From Bacteroidales bacterium (GTDB taxonomy: Bacteria; Bacteroidota; Bacteroidia; Bacteroidales; JAADGE01), in contig JANTGL010000028.1 in assembly GCA_024762915.1 (NCBI GenBank), forward strand, positions 1-16,085: a stretch of 16,085 bases of DNA. Direction: 5' to 3'. Positions 1 to 7,170 of the stretch are shown piece by piece (position 1 is the stretch's first letter; every line of letters starts with the position of its first letter). The notes below the pieces were generated by a model, which was not told the origin of the DNA, made no database searches, and saw only the letters and a list, made by a program, of their open reading frames with translations. The position numbers and the translations under genes are program-made.

Positions 1-94
1 GCATTTCGAAGCACTTATTTTCCTGTTACAAACTCTTTTTATTTTTATCATAATTTTCATATTTAGCACTTTCCGCCCTATGTTTTTTATTGCG

Positions 95-1037
95 TGTTGC
101 CACCAGTTATTTCTTCAATTCATCTATTTGTTGTTTTGCATAAATCTTTGTTTGTTCATCACCGTACTCAATTGTTTTTTCATAATATTCAATCGCTTTC
201 TTTTTATCCCCCTTTAATTTGTAACCTTGAGCAATATTTGATAAAACAATATAATCTTTTGGGTTTATTTTTTCTGCTTTTAATAAAGGTTCTAATCCTT
301 TATCGTATTCGCCAGTCAACAAATATGTAACAGATAAATTTGATAAACTTTCGATATGATTTGGGTAAAACTTCAATACTTCATTTGCTATGTCGCGCAT
401 ATCTATAAGCAGGTCATCATTTCCAGTATTGTATAATTGAACTTGATAATCTTGAAGTGATGATAGAAAAAAATCTTTACCGTTTTTTTGTTTCTCATTA
501 TTTGTCCAAGTCCATTGATTATTATTTTTGACTGAATAGTCTATAGTCTTAATAATTTCTTTGGTAAACGAATTCCAATCTTTAATCTGACCAAGCACGT
601 AAATTTTTCCAAATCTCATATCTAATCTATTAGGATAAAGATTAATGCCTTCTGTTATTTTATCTAATCCTTTTTTGAGATATGAATTATCATAATTAAT
701 CTGACTTCCAATAAACCCTGCGTAATTTCCGGAACTATCAGAAAGTGATAAATATTTTTCTCCTGCCGGTGGGTCTCCTGCTGCAACGACTAATATTTCA
801 TCTCTACTTTTATTAAAATAGTAATTGAAATAGGATGTAAATAATTCAGCATCTTTGGGATTTGCTTTCTCCCATTCGGTTAGTGTCTTAAGTTGATTAA
901 TTGTGTCATTTTTCTGAAAGTATTTTTGAAAATCCTCTTGATAGTTTTGGGCAACCCCAAAATTGAAAATAAATCCAGTTAGTAATAATCCTATAATTTT
1001 CTTCATTCGTTTTTCTTTTTTATAATTGGTGGCAACA
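95..1037. repeat. 16-bp inverted repeat bounding the TPR gene
   Basis: Positions 95-110 and 1022-1037 are reverse complements at 15 of 16 positions. The minus-strand core is ATAAC/TTGGTGGCAACA. The left arm contains the stop codon of the TPR gene and the right arm lies 15 nt upstream of its start, so the repeat frames the coding sequence almost exactly. Such symmetry is expected for recombination ends of a cassette-like unit, but no integrase or transposase is visible here. No directly repeated target site was identified. Confidence 0.6.
107..1006 (-). CDS. Secreted tetratricopeptide-repeat protein, function unknown
   Basis: A 299-residue protein with a typical Sec signal peptide (about residues 1-20, Lys-Lys, hydrophobic core, GVAQ cleavage region), so it is probably periplasmic or surface-exposed. 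The C-terminal part, about residues 216-283, reads as two tetratricopeptide repeats (alternating small/aromatic positions, NP-K-D-Y turn between them), usually a protein-protein interaction scaffold. The middle (about 50-210) is helical-looking with no motif I recognise; there are no catalytic signatures. The ATG at 1006 is supported by the signal peptide starting there. The stop codon lies inside one arm of a 16-bp inverted repeat whose other arm sits just upstream of the start. The gene is preceded by a promoter-bearing leader that also occurs near the right window edge, so it may be an acquired single-gene unit. TPR assignment is fairly safe; the biological role is unknown. Confidence 0.85.
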   Translation of the reverse strand: MKKIIGLLLTGFIFNFGVAQNYQEDFQKYFQKNDTINQLKTLTEWEKANPKDAELFTSYFNYYFNKSRDEILVVAAGDPPAGEKYLSLSDSSGNYAGFIGSQINYDNSYLKKGLDKITEGINLYPNRLDMRFGKIYVLGQIKDWNSFTKEIIKTIDYSVKNNNQWTWTNNEKQKNGKDFFLSSLQDYQVQLYNTGNDDLLIDMRDIANEVLKFYPNHIESLSNLSVTYLLTGEYDKGLEPLLKAEKINPKDYIVLSNIAQGYKLKGDKKKAIEYYEKTIEYGDEQTKIYAKQQIDELKK

Positions 1038-1126
1038 TCTGTATAACGCTATTACCCTTATTTCGATTATAGCTGTTACGCTGTCTTAAGTATCAAATGT
1101 ACTATTTTTTAAAAACTTATCCAAAA
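1034..1126 (-). repeat. Leader repeat, copy 1 (upstream of the TPR gene)
   Basis: Read on the minus strand, this 93-nt segment aligns without gaps to 15671-15763 on the plus strand. I count about 71 identities. The best blocks are TTTTGGATAA at the start, TATAATCGAAATAA in the second half, and GTTATACAG near the end. The middle 22 nt are poorly conserved. The conserved TATAA and TTATA words could pair in the transcript. Both copies precede an ORF in the same orientation. This is not a whole-gene duplication: the downstream proteins are unrelated. Confidence 0.7.
1094..1125 (-). promoter_or_regulatory. Bacteroidota-type promoter inside leader copy 1
   Basis: On the minus strand a -33 TTTG (1125-1122) is followed by exactly 20 nt and a -7 TACATTTG (1101-1094), a full match to TTTG-N19-21-TAnnTTTG. 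Transcription would start near 1087, leaving a leader RNA of about 80 nt before the TPR gene start at 1006. The same arrangement with one mismatch occurs in the right-hand copy. Confidence 0.6.
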
Positions 1127-1313
1127 TTTTTTGTTTTTATCAATTGATTTTCGATTAAAAGTTTTTTCCCGATCTTGACTTAATTCGGTATACAAGCCGG
1201 AAGGTTTATAAGAACTAAATCTTTAGTGAAAGATAAATTTGCTTGCATACAATCGGAGTTTTTAACATTAATTTTTGAAATCCTCATTGTACGGATTCAT
1301 AATTTAATGAAAA
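1127..1313. other. Remainder of the 1007-1313 intergenic region
   Basis: The 307-nt gap between the TPR gene and the barrel protein gene holds leader copy 1 in its left part. In the rest I see no convincing coding sequence or RNA gene. There is only a small perfect hairpin, ACTAAA-TC-TTTAGT, at 1214-1227 and generally AT-rich sequence. Confidence 0.5.
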
Positions 1314-2729
1314 TTAAAAGGGTACTTCAAAATGCAAATAAAAACCGGCATTTTTTTGAATATTTACCGAATATTCAAATCGGATTAACCAATCGTAATA
1401 AGTCAAAATGTTAATACCCAAACCGGCGCTGAATAAAGGCGTATTTGCCAGTGTATTATTTTGATTATAAAATACGTCATCGTTTTTAACGTATGCGAAA
1501 TCGGTAAAAATATCTGCAAATATTTGTATGAAAGGGGTATTAAAACGGTTCCAGGGGATAAAATTTAAATGAATGATTTTTTTCGGGAGCAGTTCAAAAT
1601 TTAAAGTATTTTTAATTAAAATAAAGTCGGTTCCGTTTACGGCATTATATTCATAAGCTCTTATGTTTGAGGTATATCCCAATGCGGTATTTAAGAAAAA
1701 AGGGTTTCGTTGCCCCAATGTTTTTTGAACCGTAAAATGGTTTCCCAAATAAAATTTTGAACTTAATTTGGTGTATTTTGAAAACTCAGCTTTTATTTTC
1801 AGTGAATTAATATTTGATTCGGGAAAAATAAAGAACCCGTTTTTAAGGGCAGTAATTTTTATTTGATGCCCTTTTAAAGGAAATATTCGAGAATCTCTTT
1901 TGTCGTTCAAGAATATGTATTTTATAAAAAAATAATTGACCGGAACAGTCGGATTTGTCGTATAATAACTGTTACAAGTAAGTAAACTGTCAGATAAAGA
2001 ACGATGTTCATAACCTAAATATACGGAATGAGAATTGTAAATCTGTTTTCTGTATTGATATTTAAATGAGAAATTATAGGACTTTAAAGCATATTCATCA
2101 GTCAGTTTAATCCTTTTTACATAATCGTTTTCAATCATGCAAGCGGTTTCTTTTCGCTTTAATTGTTTTAAAAATACGGCTCCGGAATGTTGCCTTTTTT
2201 TATCGAAATACACATGTTCATAATTTAAAATCAATTCTTCATCATAACCGAATATTGAATAAAAACTCAATTTCTCATTTCTGCCTCTGAAATTATACTT
2301 TATTAAGCCAAGACCTAAATCTGTTCTTGATAAATCTCTGTTATTAAGCCAATTACTAAAATTCCGATCGGCATAATACAAGGCTGCCTGAGGCCAAAAA
2401 TACCAACGCTCGGTAAGATTTATAATCACTTCAACATTAAGGGAATCAAGATATCGGAAATCTGCTTCCGCAAAATTAAAAAGCGGTGTTTTAAGTAAAT
2501 TTGTTTTGCTTTCTTTTAAACGTTCCGGAAGTTCATCCGCAGGAATTTTATCATTCTTTCTGAAAGTCAATTCTCTTAAAATAACAAAATCTTTGGTTTT
2601 AGTATTCCCGGAAATTCGGATTGAAGATATAATAAGACTGTCGGAACTTAATTTTTGTGCATAACCGACCGGACCGAAAATTATAACAAATAAAAAAGTT
2701 GTAAAAATATTTTTAATAAATTTATACAT
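1314..2729 (-). CDS. BamA/TamA-like outer-membrane barrel protein with one POTRA domain
   Basis: A 471-residue outer-membrane protein of the Omp85 superfamily. A signal peptide covers about residues 1-25. A single POTRA-like domain follows at about 34-107 (I-RISGN-KTKDFVILRE start, NLLKTPLFNFAEAD middle, V-VIINLTERW end). The rest, from about 110, is a C-terminal barrel rich in alternating aromatic/hydrophobic strands, including an RIFPLKGH-like segment typical of Omp85 barrels. The last residues, FEVPF, provide the terminal Phe that barrels use for recognition by the Bam machinery. With one POTRA it is far shorter than true BamA (five POTRAs, about 800 residues), so it is more likely an accessory Omp85 protein than the essential assembly factor. 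The glycosyltransferase gene lies 64 nt upstream on the same strand and may be co-transcribed. The cargo is unknown. Confidence 0.8.
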   Translation of the reverse strand: MYKFIKNIFTTFLFVIIFGPVGYAQKLSSDSLIISSIRISGNTKTKDFVILRELTFRKNDKIPADELPERLKESKTNLLKTPLFNFAEADFRYLDSLNVEVIINLTERWYFWPQAALYYADRNFSNWLNNRDLSRTDLGLGLIKYNFRGRNEKLSFYSIFGYDEELILNYEHVYFDKKRQHSGAVFLKQLKRKETACMIENDYVKRIKLTDEYALKSYNFSFKYQYRKQIYNSHSVYLGYEHRSLSDSLLTCNSYYTTNPTVPVNYFFIKYIFLNDKRDSRIFPLKGHQIKITALKNGFFIFPESNINSLKIKAEFSKYTKLSSKFYLGNHFTVQKTLGQRNPFFLNTALGYTSNIRAYEYNAVNGTDFILIKNTLNFELLPKKIIHLNFIPWNRFNTPFIQIFADIFTDFAYVKNDDVFYNQNNTLANTPLFSAGLGINILTYYDWLIRFEYSVNIQKNAGFYLHFEVPF

Positions 2730-2793
2730 TAGAAAATTGTCCTAAAGTAAGCTTCCGTTTTGAACCGATTACTTTTCTTTTTCAAGAAGGTCT

Positions 2794-3534
2794 TTACTCA
2801 AAAATCTTATTATTTCCGAGACCGATTTTATTAAAAAAATATGATAAAGAAACACCCAAAACACCGAGTCCGTATTTTATACTTCTTTGCAAATTAATGG
2901 AAGATGCTTCTTCAAAATATTTCGTGGGGCAAGTGACTTCCGCAATTTCAAAACCTTTATAGAAGATTTGAGCCAACATCTGATTATCAAAAATAAAATC
3001 ATCCGAATTAATAGTGTAATTTATGTTTTGTAAAACGTCTTTGGAAAAAGCTCTGTAACCGGTATGATATTCCGATAATTTTTGATTCATTAAAATATTT
3101 TGGAACAATGTCAGAAAACGATTGGAAATGTATTTATACCAGGGCATCCCGCCTTTTAAAGCACCTTTCCCCAAAATTCTGGAACCTACGGCAACCGGAT
3201 AAACATCATTGGCAATTAAATAGCAAAGAGAATGAATAAGTTTCGGAGTATATTGATAATCAGGGTGTAACATAACGACAATGTCGGCATTGAGCTCCAA
3301 TGCTTTATTATAACATGATTTTTGATTGGCACCGTATCCTTTATTGACATCATGCTTGATAATGTGTTTTATCCCGATACGTTCAGCTTCATTTACGGTT
3401 TTATCGCTGCTTAAATCATCCGTTAAAATAACTTCATCAACAATTTCAAAAGGAATTTCATTATAGGTTGTTTCCAATGTTTTTTCTGCATTGTATGCCG
3501 GTAACACAACCACGATTTTTTTATTGTTAATCAT
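2794..3534 (-). CDS. Family 2 glycosyltransferase, polyprenyl-phosphate sugar transferase type
   Basis: A 246-residue GT-A fold glycosyltransferase of the DPM1/DPG-synthase-like group, which typically transfers a sugar from a nucleotide donor to a lipid phosphate at the cytoplasmic membrane. The N-terminus carries the nucleotide-binding LPAYNAEKTL motif (11-20). A DDLSSD acidic cluster lies at 39-44, the NKGYGANQK motif at 64-72, and an HPD at 90-92 stands at the usual DxD position. A GSR follows at 117-119, and an EYHTGYRAF acceptor-loop motif at 155-163. A weakly hydrophobic C-terminal helix (about 220-236) could lie on the membrane; there are no clear transmembrane spans. Length is normal for the soluble-domain members. 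A phased promoter lies just upstream (3558-3589). Donor and acceptor cannot be told from sequence. Confidence 0.85.
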   Translation of the reverse strand: MINNKKIVVVLPAYNAEKTLETTYNEIPFEIVDEVILTDDLSSDKTVNEAERIGIKHIIKHDVNKGYGANQKSCYNKALELNADIVVMLHPDYQYTPKLIHSLCYLIANDVYPVAVGSRILGKGALKGGMPWYKYISNRFLTLFQNILMNQKLSEYHTGYRAFSKDVLQNINYTINSDDFIFDNQMLAQIFYKGFEIAEVTCPTKYFEEASSINLQRSIKYGLGVLGVSLSYFFNKIGLGNNKIFE

Positions 3535-3557
3535 TTCAAATAATTTATAATACGGTG

Positions 3558-3589
3558 CAAAACTATAAGAAAATAAGTATTTCGATAAA
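3558..3589 (-). promoter_or_regulatory. Putative promoter of the glycosyltransferase gene
   Basis: On the minus strand a -7 TAGTTTTG (3565-3558, a full TAnnTTTG match) is preceded after 20 nt by TTTA (3589-3586, three of four for TTTG). The predicted start near 3551 gives a leader of about 17 nt. A second TAACTTTG at 3608-3601 lacks a good -33 partner. Confidence 0.4.
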
Positions 3590-3639
3590 CTTTACTTTAA
3601 CAAAGTTACAAATTATAAAAAAAAACGGTTTATTCTGTT

Positions 3640-3647
3640 TAACTTTG
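3640..3647 (+). promoter_or_regulatory. Putative -7 element upstream of apbE
   Basis: TAACTTTG matches the TAnnTTTG element and lies 29 nt before the apbE start. No clear TTTG is found at the expected -33 distance, so only half of the promoter consensus is present. Confidence 0.35.
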
Positions 3648-3676
3648 CATAAAAATTACACAAAATATTTTAAAAT

Positions 3677-4675
3677 ATGAAAAAACTCAGTTTATTAATT
3701 TTTGTTATCGGTACGGCTCTTTTTTCTTGTCAAAAAACCGGTGAGTTTTACAAAATTGCCGGAGAAACACAAGGGACAACCTACCACATGATTTATGAAG
3801 GAGAACATCCTGAATTAAAAAATGAAGTTGATTCTTTATTACAAATTTTTGATTTATCCTTGTCTACCTATGAACCTTATTCGACGATTTCAAAAGTAAA
3901 TCAGGGTAATAATGTTGAAGTTGATTCATTGTTTATTCAAATGTTTAATAAAGCGGCTCAAGTAACCGAACATTCCGAAGGAGCTTTTGATATAACCGTC
4001 GGTCCTTTAATTAACGCATACGGTTTCGGATACGGTAAGCAAGAAACAAAAATAGACAGTGCTTTGATTGATAGCTTGTTACAGTTTGTAGGTATGGATA
4101 AGGTCAAAATTGTAAATAACCGACTTATAAAGGACGATGACAGAATGCAGTTATCCGGAAATGCTATTTCACAAGGTCAGGCAGTAGATTTTATTGCCGA
4201 TTTTTTTAAAAAACAAGGAATTGAAAATTATATGATTGAAGTCGGCGGCGAACTGGCCGTAAAAGGCTTAAAAGAAGGAAAAAAATGGCATGTCGGCATT
4301 GATAAACCCTATGAAGGAAATGATATTGCCGGACAAGATTTGCAAACCATTCTTGCGATTACGGATAAAGCAGTTGCGACTTCCGGAAATTACCGTAAAT
4401 TTTATGTCAGAGACGGAAAAAAATATTCCCATACCATTAATCCGCATACCGGTTATCCGGCATTTCAAAATATTTTAAGTGCAACCATTATTGCAGACAA
4501 CTGTATAACTGCCGATGCTTATGCTACGGCATGTATGGTTTCCGGTTTGGAAAAGAGTAAAGAGATTGTTAAAAATGTCGGCTTGGATGCTTATTTTGTT
4601 TATTCCGATGAAGAAACCGGAGAATATAAAGTTTGGTACACCGATGCGGTAAAAAATATGATTGCTGAGAAATAA
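3677..4675 (+). CDS. apbE: FAD:protein FMN transferase (ApbE), lipoprotein
   Basis: A 332-residue ApbE-family flavin transferase, which attaches FMN through a phosphoester bond to Ser/Thr of target proteins such as NqrB/NqrC or RnfG/RnfD subunits, using FAD and Mg2+. A lipoprotein signal ends at Cys18 (LFSC), placing the enzyme on the periplasmic face. Family motifs occur in order: GTTYH (33-37), FDITVGPL (104-111), ISQGQAVD (164-171, the usual KGxxxD region), EVGGEL (188-193), ATSGNYR (234-240), SHTINPHTGYP (251-261), and the metal-binding ITADAYATA (277-285, with Asp280 and Thr284). In the ISQGQ segment a Gln replaces the Lys common in other members. Length is standard. It is monocistronic: the next gene is convergent, with a long palindrome between. 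No flavoprotein target is encoded nearby. Confidence 0.95.
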   Translation: MKKLSLLIFVIGTALFSCQKTGEFYKIAGETQGTTYHMIYEGEHPELKNEVDSLLQIFDLSLSTYEPYSTISKVNQGNNVEVDSLFIQMFNKAAQVTEHSEGAFDITVGPLINAYGFGYGKQETKIDSALIDSLLQFVGMDKVKIVNNRLIKDDDRMQLSGNAISQGQAVDFIADFFKKQGIENYMIEVGGELAVKGLKEGKKWHVGIDKPYEGNDIAGQDLQTILAITDKAVATSGNYRKFYVRDGKKYSHTINPHTGYPAFQNILSATIIADNCITADAYATACMVSGLEKSKEIVKNVGLDAYFVYSDEETGEYKVWYTDAVKNMIAEK

Positions 4676-4694
4676 GATATTTAGAAACCGTAGC

Positions 4695-4839
4695 AAAAAA
4701 AGAGGCTGTCTAAAAAGTAAACAATAAGGTCATACTGAACTTGTTTCAGAATCTTAACTTATAGATAATAAATGTATTATCAAGATACTGAAACAAGTTC
4801 AGTATGACTTTTCAGACTTTTTAGACAGCCTCTCTTTTT
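4695..4839. repeat. Long nested palindrome between convergent genes (MITE/REP-like)
   Basis: Three nested stems form one hairpin of about 145 nt. The outer arms AGAGGCTGTCTAAAAAGT (4701-4718) and 4816-4833 are perfect reverse complements (18 bp), followed by A-tract/T-tract pairing outside (4695-4699 with 4835-4839). The middle arms 4730-4756 and 4782-4808 match at 26 of 27 positions (core CATACTGAACTTGTTTCAG). The inner arms GATAATA (4764-4770) and TATTATC (4775-4781) close a 4-nt loop. The outer stem with flanking A/T tracts could terminate transcription from both convergent genes. Similar CTGAACTTGTTTCAG words recur between genes in other Bacteroidota genomes as far as I recall, so I read it as a non-autonomous palindromic repeat. 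It has no ORF. Confidence 0.8.
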
Positions 4840-4863
4840 ACCTTAATTTAATGCGATTCCTTT

Positions 4864-5331
4864 TTAAGTATGATACATTAAATTACAATAAGGTGAGAAA
4901 AAACTTAATACGGTTTTATAATTCTCAGTATCTAATTGCAACTCTAAACGGCCTTTGTAATATACATAAAAATCAGTAATTTCAGCTTTTCCGAAAAATT
5001 TTATTTTTTTATAAATTGTATAACCGGCTCTTGTACCCAATCGCTCTAAAAAAACACTTTTTACATAATTTGATCCTTTTTTAACCATATAAAAATGTTT
5101 GAATTCTTTTCCGTTTTTTCTGAACGCTTTCACTTCTTCTCTGTAAAATCTGAATTTTTCACCGGAAGTGTTCAAAGCAATTAAAGAATTGTCTGCTCCG
5201 GTTCGTAACTTTTCAAAATACGTGATGCCGTTTTTAGTGACAACATAATCTTTAAGCTTATATTTATTCGGGTTTGCAAATACATTAGATAAGATTAACA
5301 CCATTGTAATTGTAATCATTAATTGTTTCAT
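4864..5331 (-). CDS. Small secreted protein of unknown function with a strong Shine-Dalgarno
   Basis: A 155-residue protein with a clear signal peptide (about 1-19, ending VFA before NPN), so it is exported. The mature part is short, basic and rich in Tyr, Phe and Lys, with predicted beta character. Segments such as KFRFYREEVKAFRKNGKEF (59-77) and a later aromatic KIKFFGKAEI stretch resemble secreted Bacteroidota proteins in which a described peptide sets out how an attribute is displayed, but I cannot assign a named family. It has no Cys pair or catalytic motif. The start at 5331 is fixed by a consensus AGGAGG eight nucleotides upstream, which is unusual for this phylum. It stands alone, convergent with apbE, and its 3' end faces the long palindrome. 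Confidence 0.7.
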   Translation of the reverse strand: MKQLMITITMVLILSNVFANPNKYKLKDYVVTKNGITYFEKLRTGADNSLIALNTSGEKFRFYREEVKAFRKNGKEFKHFYMVKKGSNYVKSVFLERLGTRAGYTIYKKIKFFGKAEITDFYVYYKGRLELQLDTENYKTVLSFFSPYCNLMYHT

Positions 5332-5339
5332 TTTTTTGT

Positions 5340-5345
5340 CCTCCT
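5340..5345 (-). promoter_or_regulatory. Consensus Shine-Dalgarno AGGAGG
   Basis: The minus strand reads AGGAGG, then 8 nt (ACAAAAAA), then ATG at 5331. This is an optimal spacing and fixes the start of the 155-residue gene. Of the starts I inspected upstream (prfB, namZ, the glycosyltransferase, the partial ORF at the right edge), none has such a site. Strong Shine-Dalgarno sequences are exceptional in Bacteroidota, where the anti-Shine-Dalgarno is largely sequestered. Confidence 0.7.
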
Positions 5346-5501
5346 ATAGTTTATAAATAATTTGATTTCAATGAAATGACGATCCTGTTTCTTAATTGTT
5401 ACAAGAAAAATATAAGCTGCTTAAAACGGTATATGAACGGAAGAAATCAATCGATTTTCTGCATTCGTCATCCGCTCTTTAGCGTTCATAATCAATAAAA
5501 T

Positions 5502-5530
5502 AAAAAAAGACTGCCTTTAAAGGCAGTCTT
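5502..5530 (-). terminator. Intrinsic terminator of the sigma/anti-sigma/DUF4097-like operon
   Basis: Positions 5507-5530 form a perfect 24-nt palindrome, AAGACTGCCTTT followed by its reverse complement. In the minus-strand transcript the hairpin is followed by a run of seven U (complement of 5502-5508). It lies 24 nt beyond the stop of the DUF4097-like gene. An A-run on the other side could give weak termination in the opposite direction. Confidence 0.85.
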
Positions 5531-5554
5531 AAAAAACTAATACGATTAATTAAA

Positions 5555-6598
5555 TCATTTTACATCAATATCTCCGTATTTGCTTACAATTGTTATTTTC
5601 GATTTTGAGTTTTTGTTTTCCCCTGCAAATCCGCTGCTTAATTTTGTTAAACCGTGTTCTGTTGCAACTGTTTTAACAGGTGAGGATATATCTCCGTATT
5701 CTGTTTTTGCATTAAATTTATAAGATGCATTTTTGTTCACATTAATTTTAATATTTCCGTAACTGCCGACGATATAAATATCCGAAAAATTATCCGACGT
5801 ATTGTTAATTTTAAAATTACTGTAACTTATTTTTGCTTTTAAGGTGTTTTCTAATCGGCCTATCTTATAATCTGAATATTTACCTTCCGTTACAAATTTA
5901 GTAACTTCGTCAACAGAATAAATCGGATCGTATTTTGAAGTCCCCTGTATGATATAGCTTTTACCTAAACGGATTTTTGAATATCCGCTGGTTAAATTTA
6001 AAACACGACTTTCATCAATCGTTATTTCCGAATATTTAATATCCGCTTTCACATAATCACATTTTGAGATATTACCGTTAGAATATTTCAGATTTATAAT
6101 TGCCGATTTTGAAAGCTCACCCGTTAATAACTCATTGATTTTCAAATTCCCGTATTTACATAATACGACGGAATTCGATTTTAATTTATTGATAAAAATA
6201 TCACCGTATTTATTATACAATTCAATTTTCAGCTTTTCAGGCATGATTATATGATAATCAATACTGAAATTTTTTGCTTTAAGACTTTCCTTTATTTCTG
6301 TTTCTGCAGAAATAACGTCTCCGGATTGGTCAAAATTTACGGTAATTTTTTTAAAGAAATCATCGGCTTTTTCTTTATTTTTGGTTTTAATCGAAACAGT
6401 TACAAAAATTTCAAGTGTGTTTGAGTTTGTATTCTCAATGTTTACATTTCCGTATTTATTTGTAATTTTAAAGAGTGTATTTTCGTTTACCGAATATTTT
6501 TTTTCAAAATTTTTAGTGAATTCGGTTTGAGAAAAAACATTTGTGACTATTATACTCAGAAAAATTATTGCGCTTATTTTTAAACTGTATGTTTTCAT
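5555..6598 (-). CDS. Secreted DUF4097-like beta-repeat protein
   Basis: A 347-residue protein with a signal peptide (about 1-23, cleavage near VFSQ). Its body is a run of short beta-strand repeats built around Tyr-Gly or Tyr-Ser followed by an I-x-I/V strand, e.g. KYGNVNIEN (48-56), KYGDIFIN (129-136), KYGNLKIN (148-155), and so on to KYGDIDVK at the very C-terminus (340-347). I count twelve Tyr anchors at 49, 130, 149, 172, 189, 206, 223, 241, 259, 280, 301 and 341, spaced mostly 17-21 residues, as expected of a right-handed beta-helix or solenoid. This matches the DUF4097/putative adhesin type of domain. It is the last gene of the operon with an ECF sigma factor and a membrane anti-sigma-like protein, so it may be the regulated product or an envelope sensor. 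There is no anchor motif and no catalytic residue. Confidence 0.75.
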   Translation of the reverse strand: MKTYSLKISAIIFLSIIVTNVFSQTEFTKNFEKKYSVNENTLFKITNKYGNVNIENTNSNTLEIFVTVSIKTKNKEKADDFFKKITVNFDQSGDVISAETEIKESLKAKNFSIDYHIIMPEKLKIELYNKYGDIFINKLKSNSVVLCKYGNLKINELLTGELSKSAIINLKYSNGNISKCDYVKADIKYSEITIDESRVLNLTSGYSKIRLGKSYIIQGTSKYDPIYSVDEVTKFVTEGKYSDYKIGRLENTLKAKISYSNFKINNTSDNFSDIYIVGSYGNIKINVNKNASYKFNAKTEYGDISSPVKTVATEHGLTKLSSGFAGENKNSKSKITIVSKYGDIDVK

Positions 6599-6616
6599 TT
6601 TATTTTGATTTTTTGG

Positions 6617-7150
6617 TTAACAAAACTTCTTTAATTTATCGGCAATCATATCCAACATGCTTACCCGTGTTTGATAATTCGTTATCATCGCATTTTGAAT
6701 CATCGAATTATCCGGATTATTTTTGTATTCATTATTTAATTCATTAAACGAATTCGTCAATTCATTTAAATCCTCCTTTATTTGTTCTTTTTGGTTAACA
6801 CCTTTTTTGCATTCTAAATGATTGATTTCATTGATTTTAGAATCTATTTGAGATTGGTAATACGCGGAAACTTCATTAAAATTTTCATTAGTTTCGAAAC
6901 TGATTGTTTCGGATACTTTCTTCGATTTCAAAAAATCATTTGTATGATTAAAAATAATAAATCCTAAAATCAATACAGCGGCAACACTTGTAATACGCAT
7001 TGAAATTTTGAATATTTTATTGTTTTTTTTCTTTGAATTTTGTTCAAGTTTTGCTTTAAATCTGTCGAAATGTCCTTCATCAGGTTCTTCTTGATTAAAC
7101 AACTGATAATGTTTGTTTACAAAATCTTCAATATCAAACTTATTTTCCAT
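6617..7150 (-). CDS. Single-pass membrane protein, probable anti-sigma factor
   Basis: A 177-residue protein with a cytoplasmic N-terminal segment of about 48 residues, one transmembrane helix (about 51-68) and a periplasmic tail with heptad-like Leu/Asn spacing (about 95-175) that could form a coiled coil. The N-terminal PDEGHFDRFKAKL stretch (23-35) resembles a motif found at the start of Bacteroidota anti-sigma-like proteins encoded after ECF sigma genes. Topology and position fit: it starts 20 nt after the sigma factor gene and ends 18 nt before the DUF4097-like gene. It lacks the Cys/His zinc-binding ZAS motif (no HxxxCxxC) and has no FecR domain, so the anti-sigma call rests on context, topology and the short N-terminal motif. 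Confidence 0.65.
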   Translation of the reverse strand: MENKFDIEDFVNKHYQLFNQEEPDEGHFDRFKAKLEQNSKKKNNKIFKISMRITSVAAVLILGFIIFNHTNDFLKSKKVSETISFETNENFNEVSAYYQSQIDSKINEINHLECKKGVNQKEQIKEDLNELTNSFNELNNEYKNNPDNSMIQNAMITNYQTRVSMLDMIADKLKKFC

Positions 7151-7170
7151 GTTCCTAAAATTTAGTACTG

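Noticed and set aside
1..60. A 20-codon open frame on the minus strand starting at 60 and running off the left edge
   Set aside because: Too short to judge and lies in the trailer sequence behind the TPR gene; composition (many Lys and Ile codons) is what AT-rich non-coding DNA gives.
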